The notes below the pieces were generated by a model. The model saw only the letters and a program-made list of their open reading frames with translations. It was not told where the DNA came from and did no database searches. The translations under genes and the position numbers were made by a program. 64,000 bases of DNA, from positions 154,073,502 to 154,137,501 of the forward strand of contig NC_080541.1 in assembly GCF_028640845.1 (NCBI RefSeq), in the 5' to 3' direction. The stretch comes from Ahaetulla prasina (Eukaryota; Chordata; Lepidosauria; Squamata; Colubridae). Position 1 is the stretch's first letter; each line of letters opens with the position of its first letter. Positions 12,232 to 23,329 of this stretch are shown one piece after another.

Positions 12232-12562
12232 TATAGTCCCCAATTCTTTTGGAGTTGAAGACACAAAGGTCAATGATCAAAATTCAGGCATGTGGTCACT
12301 GGCATGTATCAATGACAGTTGCACTGACCCAAGATCATGTGATAACCATCTGTAACCTTCCCAGTCACCTTCCAACAAGCAAAGACAATGAAAAAATTCA
12401 GATTCGCTTAACGACATATCTGATTCACTGAACTGCTATAATTTGCTTAACAACTGTGTCAAAAATTATCATAAAATGAGGCACAACTCGCTTTAACACA
12501 ACTCGCCACTTTCAACAACAGGAATTTTGGGCTCAATTGTGGTCATAAGTTGAGGACACCTG
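12232..12562 (+). mobile_element. Tigger-like TA-flanked element, older copy
   Basis: The 3' half (CTTAACAACTGTG, AACAGGAATTTTGGGCTCAATTG, GAGGACACCTG followed by TA) matches the copy at 31353-31745. The left end is decayed to TAGTCCCCAATTC. No transposase is present. Confidence 0.65.
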
Positions 12563-12564
12563 TA

Positions 12565-15500
12565 CTAAAGTGACTTTAGAGTTAGCTTACCAGCTTGTCA
12601 TCCATCACCTTTAAGACAAACTTCCATTTACTGACAATGTTATAGCTACTCTGGTTCTGTGTTTTTCTCAGTTAATCTGAGTATATTAAAATCCTAAATG
12701 TATGATTTACAGACCTTTGTGTGCCAATTGAAAGAGGAAAAACGCTAGCTTGATGAAAACTTGGCATAAATTAGTCACAACACATTCAGTAACGCTGTCT
12801 TATCTCTGACGAACACAGAGGATCTGCATAAAAATCGGATGTAGTGATTGTTTCATCTAAAGAGTATTTGATTTACTCTCCCCTATTTTAAATAATGCAA
12901 CATAATAAAATATGAAATCTCTTTTTCAGCATATCTGCAATTTTATTCAAAGTAATACCCTTTCCATATGTTTTTTTACCTACTTGGCAGTCTTGGTAGA
13001 GACTAATTGTTATGTCTGAACAATATCAACAACAAATCTTTTGAGGATATTAGAAAAACCATCCATCCATTTCTCCTCTGTTCTGTGATTACATTTGTAT
13101 AATTCTGTATTATCTTAAGAGCTTTGATATCAAGCAAGTTTAAATTGTCAAGTATGGTACAGTAAGCACATAACCTCTGTTTAATACAAAAGTAGCATAT
13201 TATGAATAAGTCACCTTTGCCAGCTTTGGAAGCTATTGCTACCATATAAACCCAGTATACATAATGGAAAATATTAGATAATTACTATTCAGAAATTGAA
13301 TTTGCCACCATAATTGTTACCCCATATAGCCATTTCCTAGCTATAAAGAACGTTCATTTTTCCATTGTTGGTAACAGACACCTTTTGAAATTCACTATTT
13401 GATTGATACAATTATTGAGAAATTGCAAGCCAGCAATTCTATATGAAACAAAAGAAAGACATAACAGAAAATGTACCACTGGTTAAGCACTTATTAAGAT
13501 CCAAAATCACTTAAATTAAGATCCAAAATTTGTTGAAAGCCAACATTCATATCATAATCACCACTGAAATATAAACCTACAATATATATTTCTCCTTTGA
13601 AGGGAATATATTTTTTATATATTTTTTGGGGGGGGGAGGGTATTGAAAATTTGCAACATTGATTTGGGATGTTTCACATTTACTGTAATTTACATTATGC
13701 AACTTTTATAATACATATTGAAAAGCTTGAGTAAATATCTCACTGGGCATTGTGCTCAATGGATGTAGTAACAAGAGCTCCTATATCGGCTGTTCTCTGT
13801 CCACTTGGTAGCGGGAAAACGGTTGGATTATAAAGGAATGAATGGAGAACAATTAACACTATAAAACTGTGTGAATGAAAAGAGACCTGGGTAACTTCCA
13901 CGATTCCAATTTCCATTTATTCTTTTTCACCATTTAAAAACAAATGCGGAGGGCTCTGAAAATAAATGAAAATTGATTGCTCTTCAACAACATAAATTAC
14001 ACTTTTGTTTGAATCCAGCCTTCATGAGGTGGAAGCGCAAACCTGCATTTGAATTCCTAATGATTCTTCCCATTGTCTCTTTGCTGTTAGAACCTGCCAC
14101 TCACCAATGAAAGGTAATAATCACTACCAGAAAATTCCAGTGTGGTAGACAAAAGTACCAGCCGGGGCAAAAATAAATAAATAAATAGAACCAATTGGTC
14201 ATGGATGGAAAGGAAATTTCGCTCGGGAATGAACTGCACAATAGAATTGATTAAGTCTAGCTTCCCTCACATCCAAAGGCTAAGACTTAAATTTCAAAGT
14301 CAGGCAAACCTCGCCAAAATAACTTATATTCATTATCTGTGCTCTGTCTGAACCGCTGTGAAATCTCATGACTGTGACAAGTGTGTTTTTGGCTTCAAAA
14401 GTAATGGAAGCAGTCATTGCCGCCCCCCCCCCCCCACTCCCTGCGCCTTTTTGTCTTCTATATTATGAAAGTAGTTACAGTCAGATGTAGTGCTTAGAAA
14501 TCCTTTAATTAGCTCAGATGCTCTTTTGCAGGCCATTCCAAGCTGATTTTCTTTCTCTCTCTTTTTCTCTTTTTAAAGATCTTACTAATTGTATACGTTT
14601 ATTAGGACACCTCACACTTAATACTCCCTATCACAGCAGGGGCCCTTCAGTGACAAGCCATAATGGCTTGCAAAAGCAAGCCATACAGAGAAGAGCCGTA
14701 CAACACACTGTTATTTCAGGTCACAGGGACATGAAAGCAACTACCGGGTTTTTGTTTAAAATTTTTGAAAAAGAATATAGCAAATCTTATGCCCTTCACG
14801 TTTATGAATGTTTATGAATTTACAATTGTACTGAAAAAACAACAACACACAATTGTACTAATAAGGAAGACAAGCATTGCATGATGATGGTGGTGGTGAC
14901 AATTGATATAGCATTAAAAGGAAATAATTGAAAACAACAATTGTTATTTTTCTTAGTAAACACACACACACACACAAGCACATACTTCTTTTTCAGAACA
15001 CAAGCAGGGTATTTTAATTGCTTAACATTTCAAAATTAAACTTCAGAGTTCAATTTTCTTGGGTAACTCACAGCAAAAGTAAATCTTTTTTTTTTTCATA
15101 ACTGAAAGAGAGAAAAAAATTCACACTAGGGTATTTCCAATACATGTTGTCACTTTAATTATGTATTTGTGCAGTGATGCAGTCAGGCAATGTTTGTCTT
15201 AGATATATCTTTAGATGGTAATATATATTACTTTCCCTACCTCAAAAAGTAATAATCCATTTTGGATTTATTTGAGGAGAGGAGTTATAATATTGCCTTT
15301 AATATATATATTTCTACATGCTTATGTATCGAAAGAGTTGTTTTTAGAGGACTTTATTATAACCTACTTGTCAGTTCCAAATATTACTGGTAAAAACAAG
15401 GCAAGGAAAACATGCTATATATTAATCCAGGCAAAGTCTCATATTGTCCATGAAAACTCCATGCTGTTTTTTTAACCACCCTGCACCCTCCAAGGGACAA

Positions 15501-15736
15501 CAGCGGGGGAAGGGGGGAGGGGGAGAGGGGGAAGGGAAGAGACAGCTCAAGAAACTATAAAAGAAAGAGATCGTGGGAGTAGCCCTCATATGTATTTTTT
15601 TCCATGTAGTCATTAAAATGTCAGAAAATTGTGTCTGTATGCCTGTGTGTTTGCAGTCCCCCAAAAGCACTTCTAACATTTTTCAACAGAGATGTTTATA
15701 TGCAATTGAGGGGATGGTAGGAGCCTTATAATAGGT
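12565..15736. other. Unique DNA, possible conserved non-coding block
   Basis: No exon could be supported. About 13930-14420 is repeat-free, compositionally balanced DNA of the sort often found as conserved non-coding sequence, followed by a poly-C run (14423-14435). Short (CA)n occurs near 14961-14976. A G-rich stretch lies at about 15505-15535. Confidence 0.3.
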
Positions 15737-15881
15737 CAGGGGTGAAATCCAGCAGTTTCTGACAGGTTCTGGAGAACTGGTAGTGGAAATTTTGAGCAGT
15801 TTGGAGAACCGGTAGCAGAAATTTTGAATAGTTCAAAGAACCAGCAAATACTACCTCTGGTAGTATTGGATTTCACCACTG
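15737..15881 (-). mobile_element. Non-autonomous hAT-type element, ACCGGTTCT family, short
   Basis: The termini are CAGGGGTGAAATCC and GGATTTCACCACTG, good inverted repeats. Flanking 8-mers taataggt and caataggg match at 6 of 8 positions. Inside are two GAACCGGTAG-type boxes. At 145 bp it is an internal-deletion form of the roughly 290-bp elements nearby. Confidence 0.75.
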
Positions 15882-16297
15882 CAATAGGGGCCCTTGAGCT
15901 TATGCAATACTGTGACACCCGCCTCTGAAAATAATCCATGAATTTTCAATATATAATGTGTGAATAAAATTAAGTAACAACCAAACGAGCAACACAACTA
16001 ATACAATTAGGGGATAGTTTTGACAGGTGATGAGTCGCCTCCTCAAACTAGTATTAAGGCTTGTTCAGATAAAGTGAGAATTTGTTTTAACAATGCTCCC
16101 AATTTTCTCCCACAAGCCACAATCAACATAAAAAAACCTCCTTTGTGATTGTCTCTAAATAATTTATGACCTCTTGGGGAGTCACAACCCACAGCTTAAT
16201 AATGTCTGCTTTTTTAAAAAAGGAGATGTATTATAAACTGTTTCAGACTTAGGCTTCTTAAACAGAAATATCCAGAAATAAGCAATTGTGATAGGAT

Positions 16298-16590
16298 CAG
16301 AGGTGGCTTTCAGCAGGTTCTGACTTGTTCTGAAGAACCGGTAGCGGAAATTTGAGTAGTTCAGAGAACCGATAGTAAAAATTCTGACTGGCCCTGCCCC
16401 TATCTATTCTCTGCCTCCCAATTCCCAGCTGATTGGGAGGAAATGGGGATTTTGCAGTAACCTTTCCCTGGATTGGGGACAGAATGGAGCTTTTACAGTA
16501 TCCTTCCCCTGCCACACACACCAAGCCATGCCACTCCCACCAAGCCACACCCACAGAACCAGTAGTAAAAAAAATTGAAACCCACCACTG
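16298..16590 (-). mobile_element. Non-autonomous hAT-type element, ACCGGTTCT family
   Basis: Starts CAGAGGTGGCTTTCAGC and ends TTGAAACCCACCACTG. The flanking duplications are gataggat (16290-16297) and gatagaat (16591-16598), 7 of 8. It contains paired GAACCGGTAG boxes, a GGATTTTGCAGTA-like repeat and CCAAGCCACACCCAC boxes, matching 20364-20655 in the opposite orientation. Confidence 0.85.
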
Positions 16591-16844
16591 GATAGAATGG
16601 AAGTAAATCTGGGTGGGTGTTCAATGCTAACATTGGATTAATGATAGAAGCATCATGACTGATTTTGGAAAACAACTTCTTTATGCCTCTAAGCCATGCC
16701 ACATTGGTGATACTTCAAACGCAAAATGATAGGAGTACCATCTGATAATGCCTTTTTTCATATCCAGTGCTAACTACTGATTTCTTCATAAAAAGGAACC
16801 ATGTACCAATAAAGGAGAATATTTGTAGCTTAGGGTTAAAATGA

Positions 16845-17005
16845 AGGGTTCCTTGGTGCTCTCGGAGCTTGCTTGTTTTCTTGCAGACATTTCATTACCA
16901 AAATTAGGTAACTTCATCAGTGCTAGTGAGGAGTGTTGTTTGCTGTCAGTTTATATTCTGCTGTCTTGCTTGTCTGTGTGAGTGAAACATACCCTCAACA
17001 ATACA
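16845..17005 (-). mobile_element. PLE-type fragment, hammerhead family B
   Basis: On the minus strand: CAGAATATAAACTGACAGC, AACACTCCTCACTAGCACTG, the hammerhead core, then TGCAAGAAAACAAGCAAGC and GAGAGCACCAAGGA. Related pieces lie at 6960-7080 and 18985-19045. I infer Penelope origin from the hammerhead and its context; no reverse-transcriptase coding remains here. Confidence 0.65.
16880..16925 (-). ncRNA. Hammerhead ribozyme motif, family B (best preserved)
   Basis: Minus strand: CTGATGA (16914-16920); stem II GTTACC/GGTAAT, six base pairs with one G-U, around a TAATTTT loop; GAAA (16890-16893); then TGTC, with the GTC cleavage triplet at 16886-16888. Stem I has at least three pairs next to the core (GCA before CTGATGA with TGC after GTC). 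All invariant core positions of a hammerhead are present. Stem III is nearly absent (AUGU; a CpG change from the likely ancestral ACGU), the arrangement known from PLE ribozymes that act as dimers. Confidence 0.75.
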
Positions 17006-17439
17006 TAGGACTAAAACAACAGAATATTGATAATTCCCAGCCACATCAGAACCATGACAGCAGGACCCAAATGGTTAAATAGAGTCTAGCATTCTTTATG
17101 TGCCCAGATTTCCAGCCCAGATGTTCATCTGGATTTTCAAGAATTCTTGATTCATGGATGCTGTCGTATTCTGGCACATTTTATATTTAACCTGTTTGAA
17201 TCATGTTACTGAATATAATGCAGGGCAAAAGCATTCCTTGGTTACATGTACATATGCCAACAAAACACTTTAGACCACTCAGGGCCTCATATTTATGGGC
17301 AAGCATCCTGTGTGAGCATGAAAGGTGAAGTGCTGGGCTCCTTTTATTTTCCAACCCCTTTCAAATAGTGTCCTGCCTTTCCAACTGAGAGGTTAGGTTG
17401 GACAACTTTATGGCAAATACCCATGAAGCAAATGAAAGT
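17006..17439. other. No gene seen
   Basis: Non-coding DNA; no repeat family recognised. Confidence 0.4.
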
Positions 17440-17725
17440 TTTGTCTAGCAGTTAAGTAGTTTCTAGTAGGCAAGAAACCAAGAGACTGGTTCTAGTTCTA
17501 GTCCTGTCTTATCCATGAAAGCCAGATGAGTGCCATTGAGCCAGTCCCCCTCTCTCAGTCCAAGTCATCTCTCAGGGTTCTTGTGAGGAGAATAGAAGGT
17601 CCTCCGGTATACAGAAGCTGTATTGACTATGTTCTCCACCTTGAATTATTTGTAAAAAAAAATAATAGCAAAGGTGGGATATAAATAAGTAAATAAACAA
17701 AGTAAGTAAGTAAGTCAGCTCATAT
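17440..17725 (+). mobile_element. tRNA-derived SINE, degraded
   Basis: GAGACTGGTTCTAGTTCTAGTCCTGTCTTA...GAGCCAGTCCCCCTCTCTCAGTCCAA...CAGGGTTCTTGTGAGGAG...TTCTCCACCTTGAATTATTTGTAAAAA...AAGGTGGGATATAAATAAGTAAATAAA shows, in pieces, the head-to-tail order of the SINE at 63146-63540. It ends with a short AAGT/AAAT tail. Confidence 0.65.
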
Positions 17726-18984
17726 CTTGCCATCATGCTCGTTCTATAATAGTTTGACCAGTTTGGTTGTGCAAATTGGCACAAATAACAACCTAGCCAA
17801 TATCCAACTTTGGAGCAATTCCAGAGAAGGAGAGAGGAAGAGGTCAAATTTGTTTCATGATAATTACTTGCATAGTACGGGTCCTTCAGGCATTTTCATC
17901 TTCGAGCATATTCATCCACAATGCCATCTAGTCCTTGGATAAATATGGATTTACTTAAAGCATCTTTCCTAAGCCTTAAAAACAACAACAATTATTTTTA
18001 AAATAATATTCCGAGCTGCTTGCCATGCAGGAGCAAATTGAAATTACTTTCCTGGATGGATTTGCCAACAAGCATTGACCCAAAAGAAACCTACAACCTT
18101 TACTATCACTTTAGATTCAGCTGCTGTAAGTCAGAACATTATCAAATGGATGTTAGTTCCATTAAGTCATAAAGCTGCATACTGAGTATCCAAAGAACTG
18201 CTTTATAAATACCTGCCCTAATACAAGTGTGTGCATGCTACTCAAAAAGGAAAGAAATCCTTCCCTTCTTCTTCACTTAATTGTACAGCCAAAAACTAAA
18301 TTGGTTTAATTTTAAATCTTTAAATTTTGCAATTTAATTTCATGTAAACGCAAAAGATTTCTGCAGGCTTTGTTAAGTCCTACTTACTGTAAAAATAACT
18401 AAAACAAAATAGTAGCTAAATTAAAGTAGACATTAAAAATAGTCTTCAATTATATTTGAACAAGGACAATGGTAAATGGAGAACAATGAATTGCAATGTA
18501 CTGTGCAGTTGAAACAGTAATTATCAGATAACAGAATTTTAATGTCAGTAGTGTAGTTTGAGAGATATTTATTATTCTATAAAGGTAACATTTTAGTCTG
18601 CTTCTAAAGGACAAATTAGATATACCCTTTAGCCATTGCATATAAAACATATAATAATAATTACAAAAACTTCTACTATAATTCCTGGGAAGCTTCCTAA
18701 CCAGCAACACCAATAAAGTAATTTCTTTTATTCATAAAGTAGAATTTCAACATGCAGCATTTACTGTGCAGTATAGGAAATAAACAAATATCACTTTTTT
18801 AAGACGGCAAAGATCTCAGGATTCATTTCAGAGCAATGATAATTGTGTAGTGGAGTATGAACCAAATGTAACATGCATTCAATACAATGTTTGATTTGTT
18901 GATACAGTTATCTTATTTAGAGCCTTGGAAAGCTGTTCTCAACAACCTTGCTCTAAATGTGAATATTTTCAGCAGTTCCAATTA

Positions 18985-19045
18985 TAGCACTGATGATGTT
19001 ACCTAGTTTGGGCAACCAAGGTCTGAGAACACCAAGGATCCCTCA
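18985..19045 (+). mobile_element. PLE-type fragment, hammerhead family B, deleted
   Basis: AGCACTGATGATGTTACCTAG then TTTGGGCAACCAAGGTCTGAGAACACCAAGGATCCC. CTGATGA (18990-18996) and stem II (GTTACC/GGCAAC) survive, but GAAA and the cleavage triplet are lost in a deletion. Confidence 0.6.
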
Positions 19046-19105
19046 TTCAGTGTTGAGTTACAAATATTCTTCTTTATTCATTCCAACCATTTGTGCTATC
19101 CTATT

Positions 19106-19110
19106 TTTAA

Positions 19111-19141
<31 letters not shown>

Positions 19142-19322
19142 TTATTTATTTAATTAATTAATTAATTAATTTACATACTGCCCTTCTCCCGAAGGACTCA
19201 GGGCAGTTTACAGCCAAATAAAAAAACAGATTCCACAAAAATTAAAAACATTTTAAAAAACTAATTCAATTAGGCCGAGAATAGACTAAAACTATACTAA
19301 AACCCATATTAAAACTACATTA
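19106..19322 (-). mobile_element. CR1-clade LINE 3' end with (ATTT)n
   Basis: (ATTT)n/(AATT)n at 19110-19171 is followed by TACATACTGCCCTTCTCCCG and AAGGACTCAGGGCAGTTTACAGCC, the reverse of the CR1/L3 3' terminus also seen at 54311-54370. Coding sequence is lacking. Confidence 0.8.
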
Positions 19323-20133
19323 TTGATAAGTCAGTACCTGCCATTTTATTCCAAAATGTGATTACCAGCTCAAAACAATTTGCTGCTTTAGGTAAAAGTA
19401 GGTTGGTACCCATTCTGTACTCCAAACATAAATATCTGCCAAACTTGCAGCTAAATTTGATATCATGTCTGATAGTATTCTCATCACATAAATCTGAGAT
19501 GGAATGTTGTCCAGATTCTGTAAAGGGAAGGAATACATTACAAAAGAACAAGAGATCACGAAGTTCATATAATTTGTGTGATAGAAAGAGTGCAAAGATA
19601 GGTCCTTCCTAATAGTTCCAAGAGTATATGTTTTATGGGGCAAGTAGTCTGCTTTAGTTTAGCAAAATTGTATATATAGGTGAGGAGCAATAGAGAAATT
19701 TGCTTAGAAAAATCATAGCATGTCTTTTTTGGTTTTTAAAGCCTGACAAAGGTAGAAGGCTAATTTAGACAGTCCAGAAAGATTAAAAAAGAGAGAGAGA
19801 CAAGTATGGATTCCAAATGAAATAGTGAAAAGCTGTTACTGTTTTCCTTTTCTTATCTGCTGGCCGAGAAGAGCTGCTGGCTGTTTTATTTTGCACAGTG
19901 ATAGGACCAATTCCATCAACCAATTCAGGAAGCCTATAAAGAATTGCCAATTTTGAATGGTTCTCCAGTAACTCACTGCATTAAACCACAATACACTAAT
20001 AGTGCTAAACTTTACATTCATTTCATGGTCCTGGTTGCAGTAAATAGTTATTCAGTGAGGAGACCTTCTTCTAATAAACACATAGGAACAAGAGGATTTT
20101 GATCTATGGTTAACATAAAACAGTAATGCAATG

Positions 20134-20215
20134 AATAGAATAGAATAGAATAGAATAGAATAGAATAGAATAGAATAGAATAGAATAGAATAGAATAGAA
20201 TAGAATAGAATAGAA
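20134..20215. repeat. (AATAG)n microsatellite, about 16 units
   Basis: Uninterrupted AATAG/TAGAA pentamers ending exactly at the 3' terminus of a minus-strand CR1-clade LINE. The unexpanded homologue at 50608-50908 ends AATTCTATTCTATGC, so the LINE's own tail supplied the seed. CR1-linked AATAG expansion is a known feature of snake genomes. Confidence 0.95.
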
Positions 20216-21150
20216 TTCTTTATTGGCCAAGTGTGATTGGACACACAAGGAATTTGTATTGGTGCATATGTTCTCAGTGTACTTAAAAGAAAAGATACAT
20301 TCATCAAGAATCATAAGGTACAACACTTAATGATAGTTATAGAATACAAATAAGCAATCACATCAGTGGTGGGTTTCAAACTTTTTTACTACCGGTTCTG
20401 GGGTGTGGCTTCGTGGGCGTGGCATGGCTTGGTGGGCATGGCAGGGGAAGGATACTGTAAAATCTCCATTCCCTACCCAATCCAGGGAAGGTTACTACAA
20501 AATCTACATTTCCTCCCAATCAGCTGGGACTTGGGAGGCAGAGAAGAGATGGGGGCGGGGCCAGTCAGAGTTTTTACTACCGGTTCTCCAAATTACTCAA
20601 AATTTCCATTACCGGTTCTCCAGAACTGGTCAAAACCTGCTGAAACCCGCCTCTGAATCGCATCATATTAGGAAACAATCAATAGAAATCGTAAAGATAC
20701 CAACAACAAGGTTACAGTCATACAGACATAAGTGAGAGGAGATGGGTGATAGGAACGATGAGAAGATTAATAGTAGTGTAGATTTAGTAAATAGTTTGAC
20801 AGTGTTGAGGGAATTATTTGTTTAGCAGAATGATGGCGTTTGGGGAAAAACTGTTCTTGTGTCTAGTTGTTCTGGTGTGCAGTGCTCTATAGCATCGTTT
20901 TGAGGGTAGGAGTTGAAACAGTCCAGGATGTGAAGGGTCTGTAAATATTTTCACGGCCCTCTTCTTGATTCATGCAGTATACAGGTCCTCAGTGGAAGGC
21001 AGATTGGTAGCAATTATTTTTTCTGCAGTTCTAATTATCCTCTGAAGTCTGTGTCTGTCTTGTTGGGTTGCAGAACCAATCCAGACAGTTATAGAGGTGC
21101 AGATGACACACTCAATAATTCCTCTGTAGAATAGGCAAATCCTATTCATT
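20216..21150 (-). mobile_element. CR1-clade LINE 3' part (interrupted)
   Basis: The minus strand carries the last segment of a LINE ORF2 (about 20973-21150: conserved WIGSATQQDRHRLQRIIRTA and LPSTEDLY, typical of the C-terminus of CR1/L2/Rex1-type LINEs). It is followed by a 3' UTR that ends ...GGCCAATAAAGAATTC and the AATAG tail. The UTR is split by the hAT element at 20364-20655. A second copy of the UTR, without that insertion, lies at 50608-50908. It is 5'-truncated and non-functional. Confidence 0.8.
20364..20655 (+). mobile_element. Non-autonomous hAT-type element, ACCGGTTCT family
   Basis: It starts CAGTGGTGGGTTTCAAAC and ends GCTGAAACCCGCCTCTG, with inverted termini. The 8-bp duplications aatcacat (20356-20363) and aatcgcat (20656-20663) differ at one base. 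It sits inside the LINE UTR, and the paralogous copy near 50748-50755 shows the unoccupied target. Length is 292 bp with no coding capacity; internal TACCGGTTCT boxes occur near both ends. Confidence 0.9.
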
Positions 21151-21785
21151 AGCCAAAGCATCCCAATCTTGAATTGGAGCCAAAGCTCCTTATACACAAA
21201 ACATTGGACAATGAAAATGTGGGACAGAAATTCCAGAAACAGAGAGAGAGGGAAAAAACCAAGTGAGACAGACAAATAAACAAACATGATGTTGGCTGGC
21301 AGGGAAAACATTTTGACAGGGAGATGTTTGCTTCTCTATTTCTAGGGCATTTTTGAAAGTGAGATTGAAATTCAGGCCATGGGTAAGTCAGACAGAATGG
21401 ATTTAGGACTCATCAGCTTCTTAACTCCTTTAGCTCAGTCCCTAGCCCCTGGCATAACCTGTTTCATTGTCTGAATTTTCTAGTCTCAGACAGAGTTGGC
21501 TCAGCCGTGGGAGGTGAAATTCAGGGTAAGATCCCCCTGTGTGCTTGGAGTCTTTTCTCCATTCTAGCAAGTGAAAATCTTCTAACACAAAGACTGGCTT
21601 ATAAAATATACAACTTTCTCATAACTTTCTGATGTAGGGAGCTTTTCTGTGAATTATAAACACAGACTTATGTGCAACTTCAGGTCTTGCCTCCATTATT
21701 CAAAACCTGAGTTGCTCAAATCCAGATAATGAAGCCCACAGTCCCACCATAGATTCCCAGTTTCCATTTTTCATTTTACTTTTAT
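21151..21785. other. No gene seen
   Basis: Unique DNA between a LINE and a Sauria SINE. The minus-strand frame that runs from here into the LINE is not a host gene. Confidence 0.4.
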
Positions 21786-22138
21786 AAGGTAAAGGTAAAG
21801 GTTCCCCTTGCACATACGTGCTAGTTGTTCCCGACTCTAGGGGGCAGTGCTCATCTCCATTTCAAAGCCGAAGAGCCAGCACTGTCCGAAGACGTCTCTG
21901 TGGTCATGTGGCCGGCATCACTCAATGCCAAAGGTGCATGGAACACTGTTGCCTTCCCACCAAGGTGGTCCCTATTTTTTCTACTTGCATTTTTATGTGC
22001 TTTCAAAACTGCTAGGTTGGCAGAAGCTGGGACAAGTAATGGGAGCTCACCCCATTACACGGCAGCACTAGGGATTCAAACCGCTGAGCTGCCGACATTT
22101 CGATCGACAAGCTCAACGTCCTAGTCCCTGAGCCAGGG
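21786..22138 (-). mobile_element. Sauria-type SINE (tRNA head, BovB-like tail)
   Basis: Left edge GGTAAAGGTAAAGGTTCCCC and CCCGACTCTAGGGGG is the BovB-like 3' tail read in reverse. Then come GGTCATGTGGCCGGCATCAC, TGCTAGGTTGGCAGAAGCTG, and at the right GGGATTCAAACCGC, the complement of a Pol III B box. A second copy is at 44354-44707. Confidence 0.85.
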
Positions 22139-23126
22139 TAGACACTGCAAAATTATCTTCTGGTGTTTTCTCTGGAGAAAATAAGCAATCAACTCAAATT
22201 CCCAAGACTTATTCAAGTCTCACAGCACTGTGGGATCCATCCAGGGCCCAGCATTAACCTCTGATCAGTGCAGGCTTGTGCACCTCCCACCCCTTTTAAA
22301 CTCCCCTCCAGCCATGCAGTTTCCTATATCACATAACAATGATCATTGGCTCCTAGCCCAACATACCAAACCTGACTGTTGGTGCTTGGGAAGGAAAATG
22401 GCATACTCTGCCTCTGATCTTCTGGCAAAAAAAGCAGATACCAGCAGAATGAATAAATAGCAAACCTATAATATCTTTAGCTACAGCACATGAAAGAAAC
22501 GGCATTCACAGATAGACCTGGAAACAAATTGGCTTTAAAGCCAAGAGCCGGTCTGAATAAAAGGGTACAGCTTAATGAAAGAAGGTTAGTGCAGATGGCA
22601 TTATCCTGGCCTTACTTAACAAGGAATTTCTAAACCTGGAGCAACCGTGTAAAGATCTGCTAATTGGTCCTCTGATGATAATGGCAGAGAAAAGGCTGTT
22701 TCTAAATATTGCATAAGAAAATGTGATGATCAAGTCGTAAAGGTTTTGGCATCCATAACCTGAATTCCCTTCAAAAGTTTAGGTGTCCAAAGCAATTTGC
22801 CCATTTTGTTTGTTTGGTAGATACTATAAAACAGGTACATATGGAAAACTAGACAGCTACTACTGATACCAAAGACAAATAAATTATTGGAGCCTCTTCT
22901 AATGTTAAGATAAAGTCTTCTTCTAGTTGAGCTCAACCCTTCAGGGTTCACTGCTGTTTTCCTGGCAGTTGGACAGAAATGTCTTGCAGTTATTTATGAT
23001 GAGTGTGGGTGGGTAAACTTTCTCAACTAGCCTAGAGTCTTGGCAGTCTTTAATAGTCTCCCAAATAGTAACCAGGATCAATCTGCTTAGCCAGAAAACA
23101 CCAGTTTGGTGTTATAACATGTTATG
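22139..23126. other. No gene seen
   Basis: Unique DNA. The short frames at 22230-22460 and 22730-22951 show no family features. Confidence 0.4.
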
Positions 23127-23134
23127 TTCCATGT

Positions 23135-23251
23135 CAGTGTTTCTAAACCTTAGTAACTTTAAGATGTGTAGACTTCAACTCCCAGAATTTTCCAGACATC
23201 ATGGGAATTAAAGTCCACATGTCTTAAATTTGCCAAGGTTGAGAAATATTG
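23135..23251. mobile_element. Hairpin hAT-type element, old copy
   Basis: CAGTGTTTCTAAACCTTAG...ACTTCAACTCCCAGAATT...GGGAATTAAAGTCCACATG...CCAAGGTTGAGAAATATTG is an imperfect palindrome matching 61343-61482 and 63265-63404. The flanking 8-mers do not match. Confidence 0.65.
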
Positions 23252-23329
23252 CTTAGTGCTATTAAGATTTTCATAGATATAATTCCTATTTCCAGAGGTG
23301 AGTTGGTCACATGCTACTTATCTATTTAT

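Noticed and set aside
20048..20326. Frame with a repeating YSILF pattern
   Set aside because: Produced by the AATAG pentamer, which is open in several frames.
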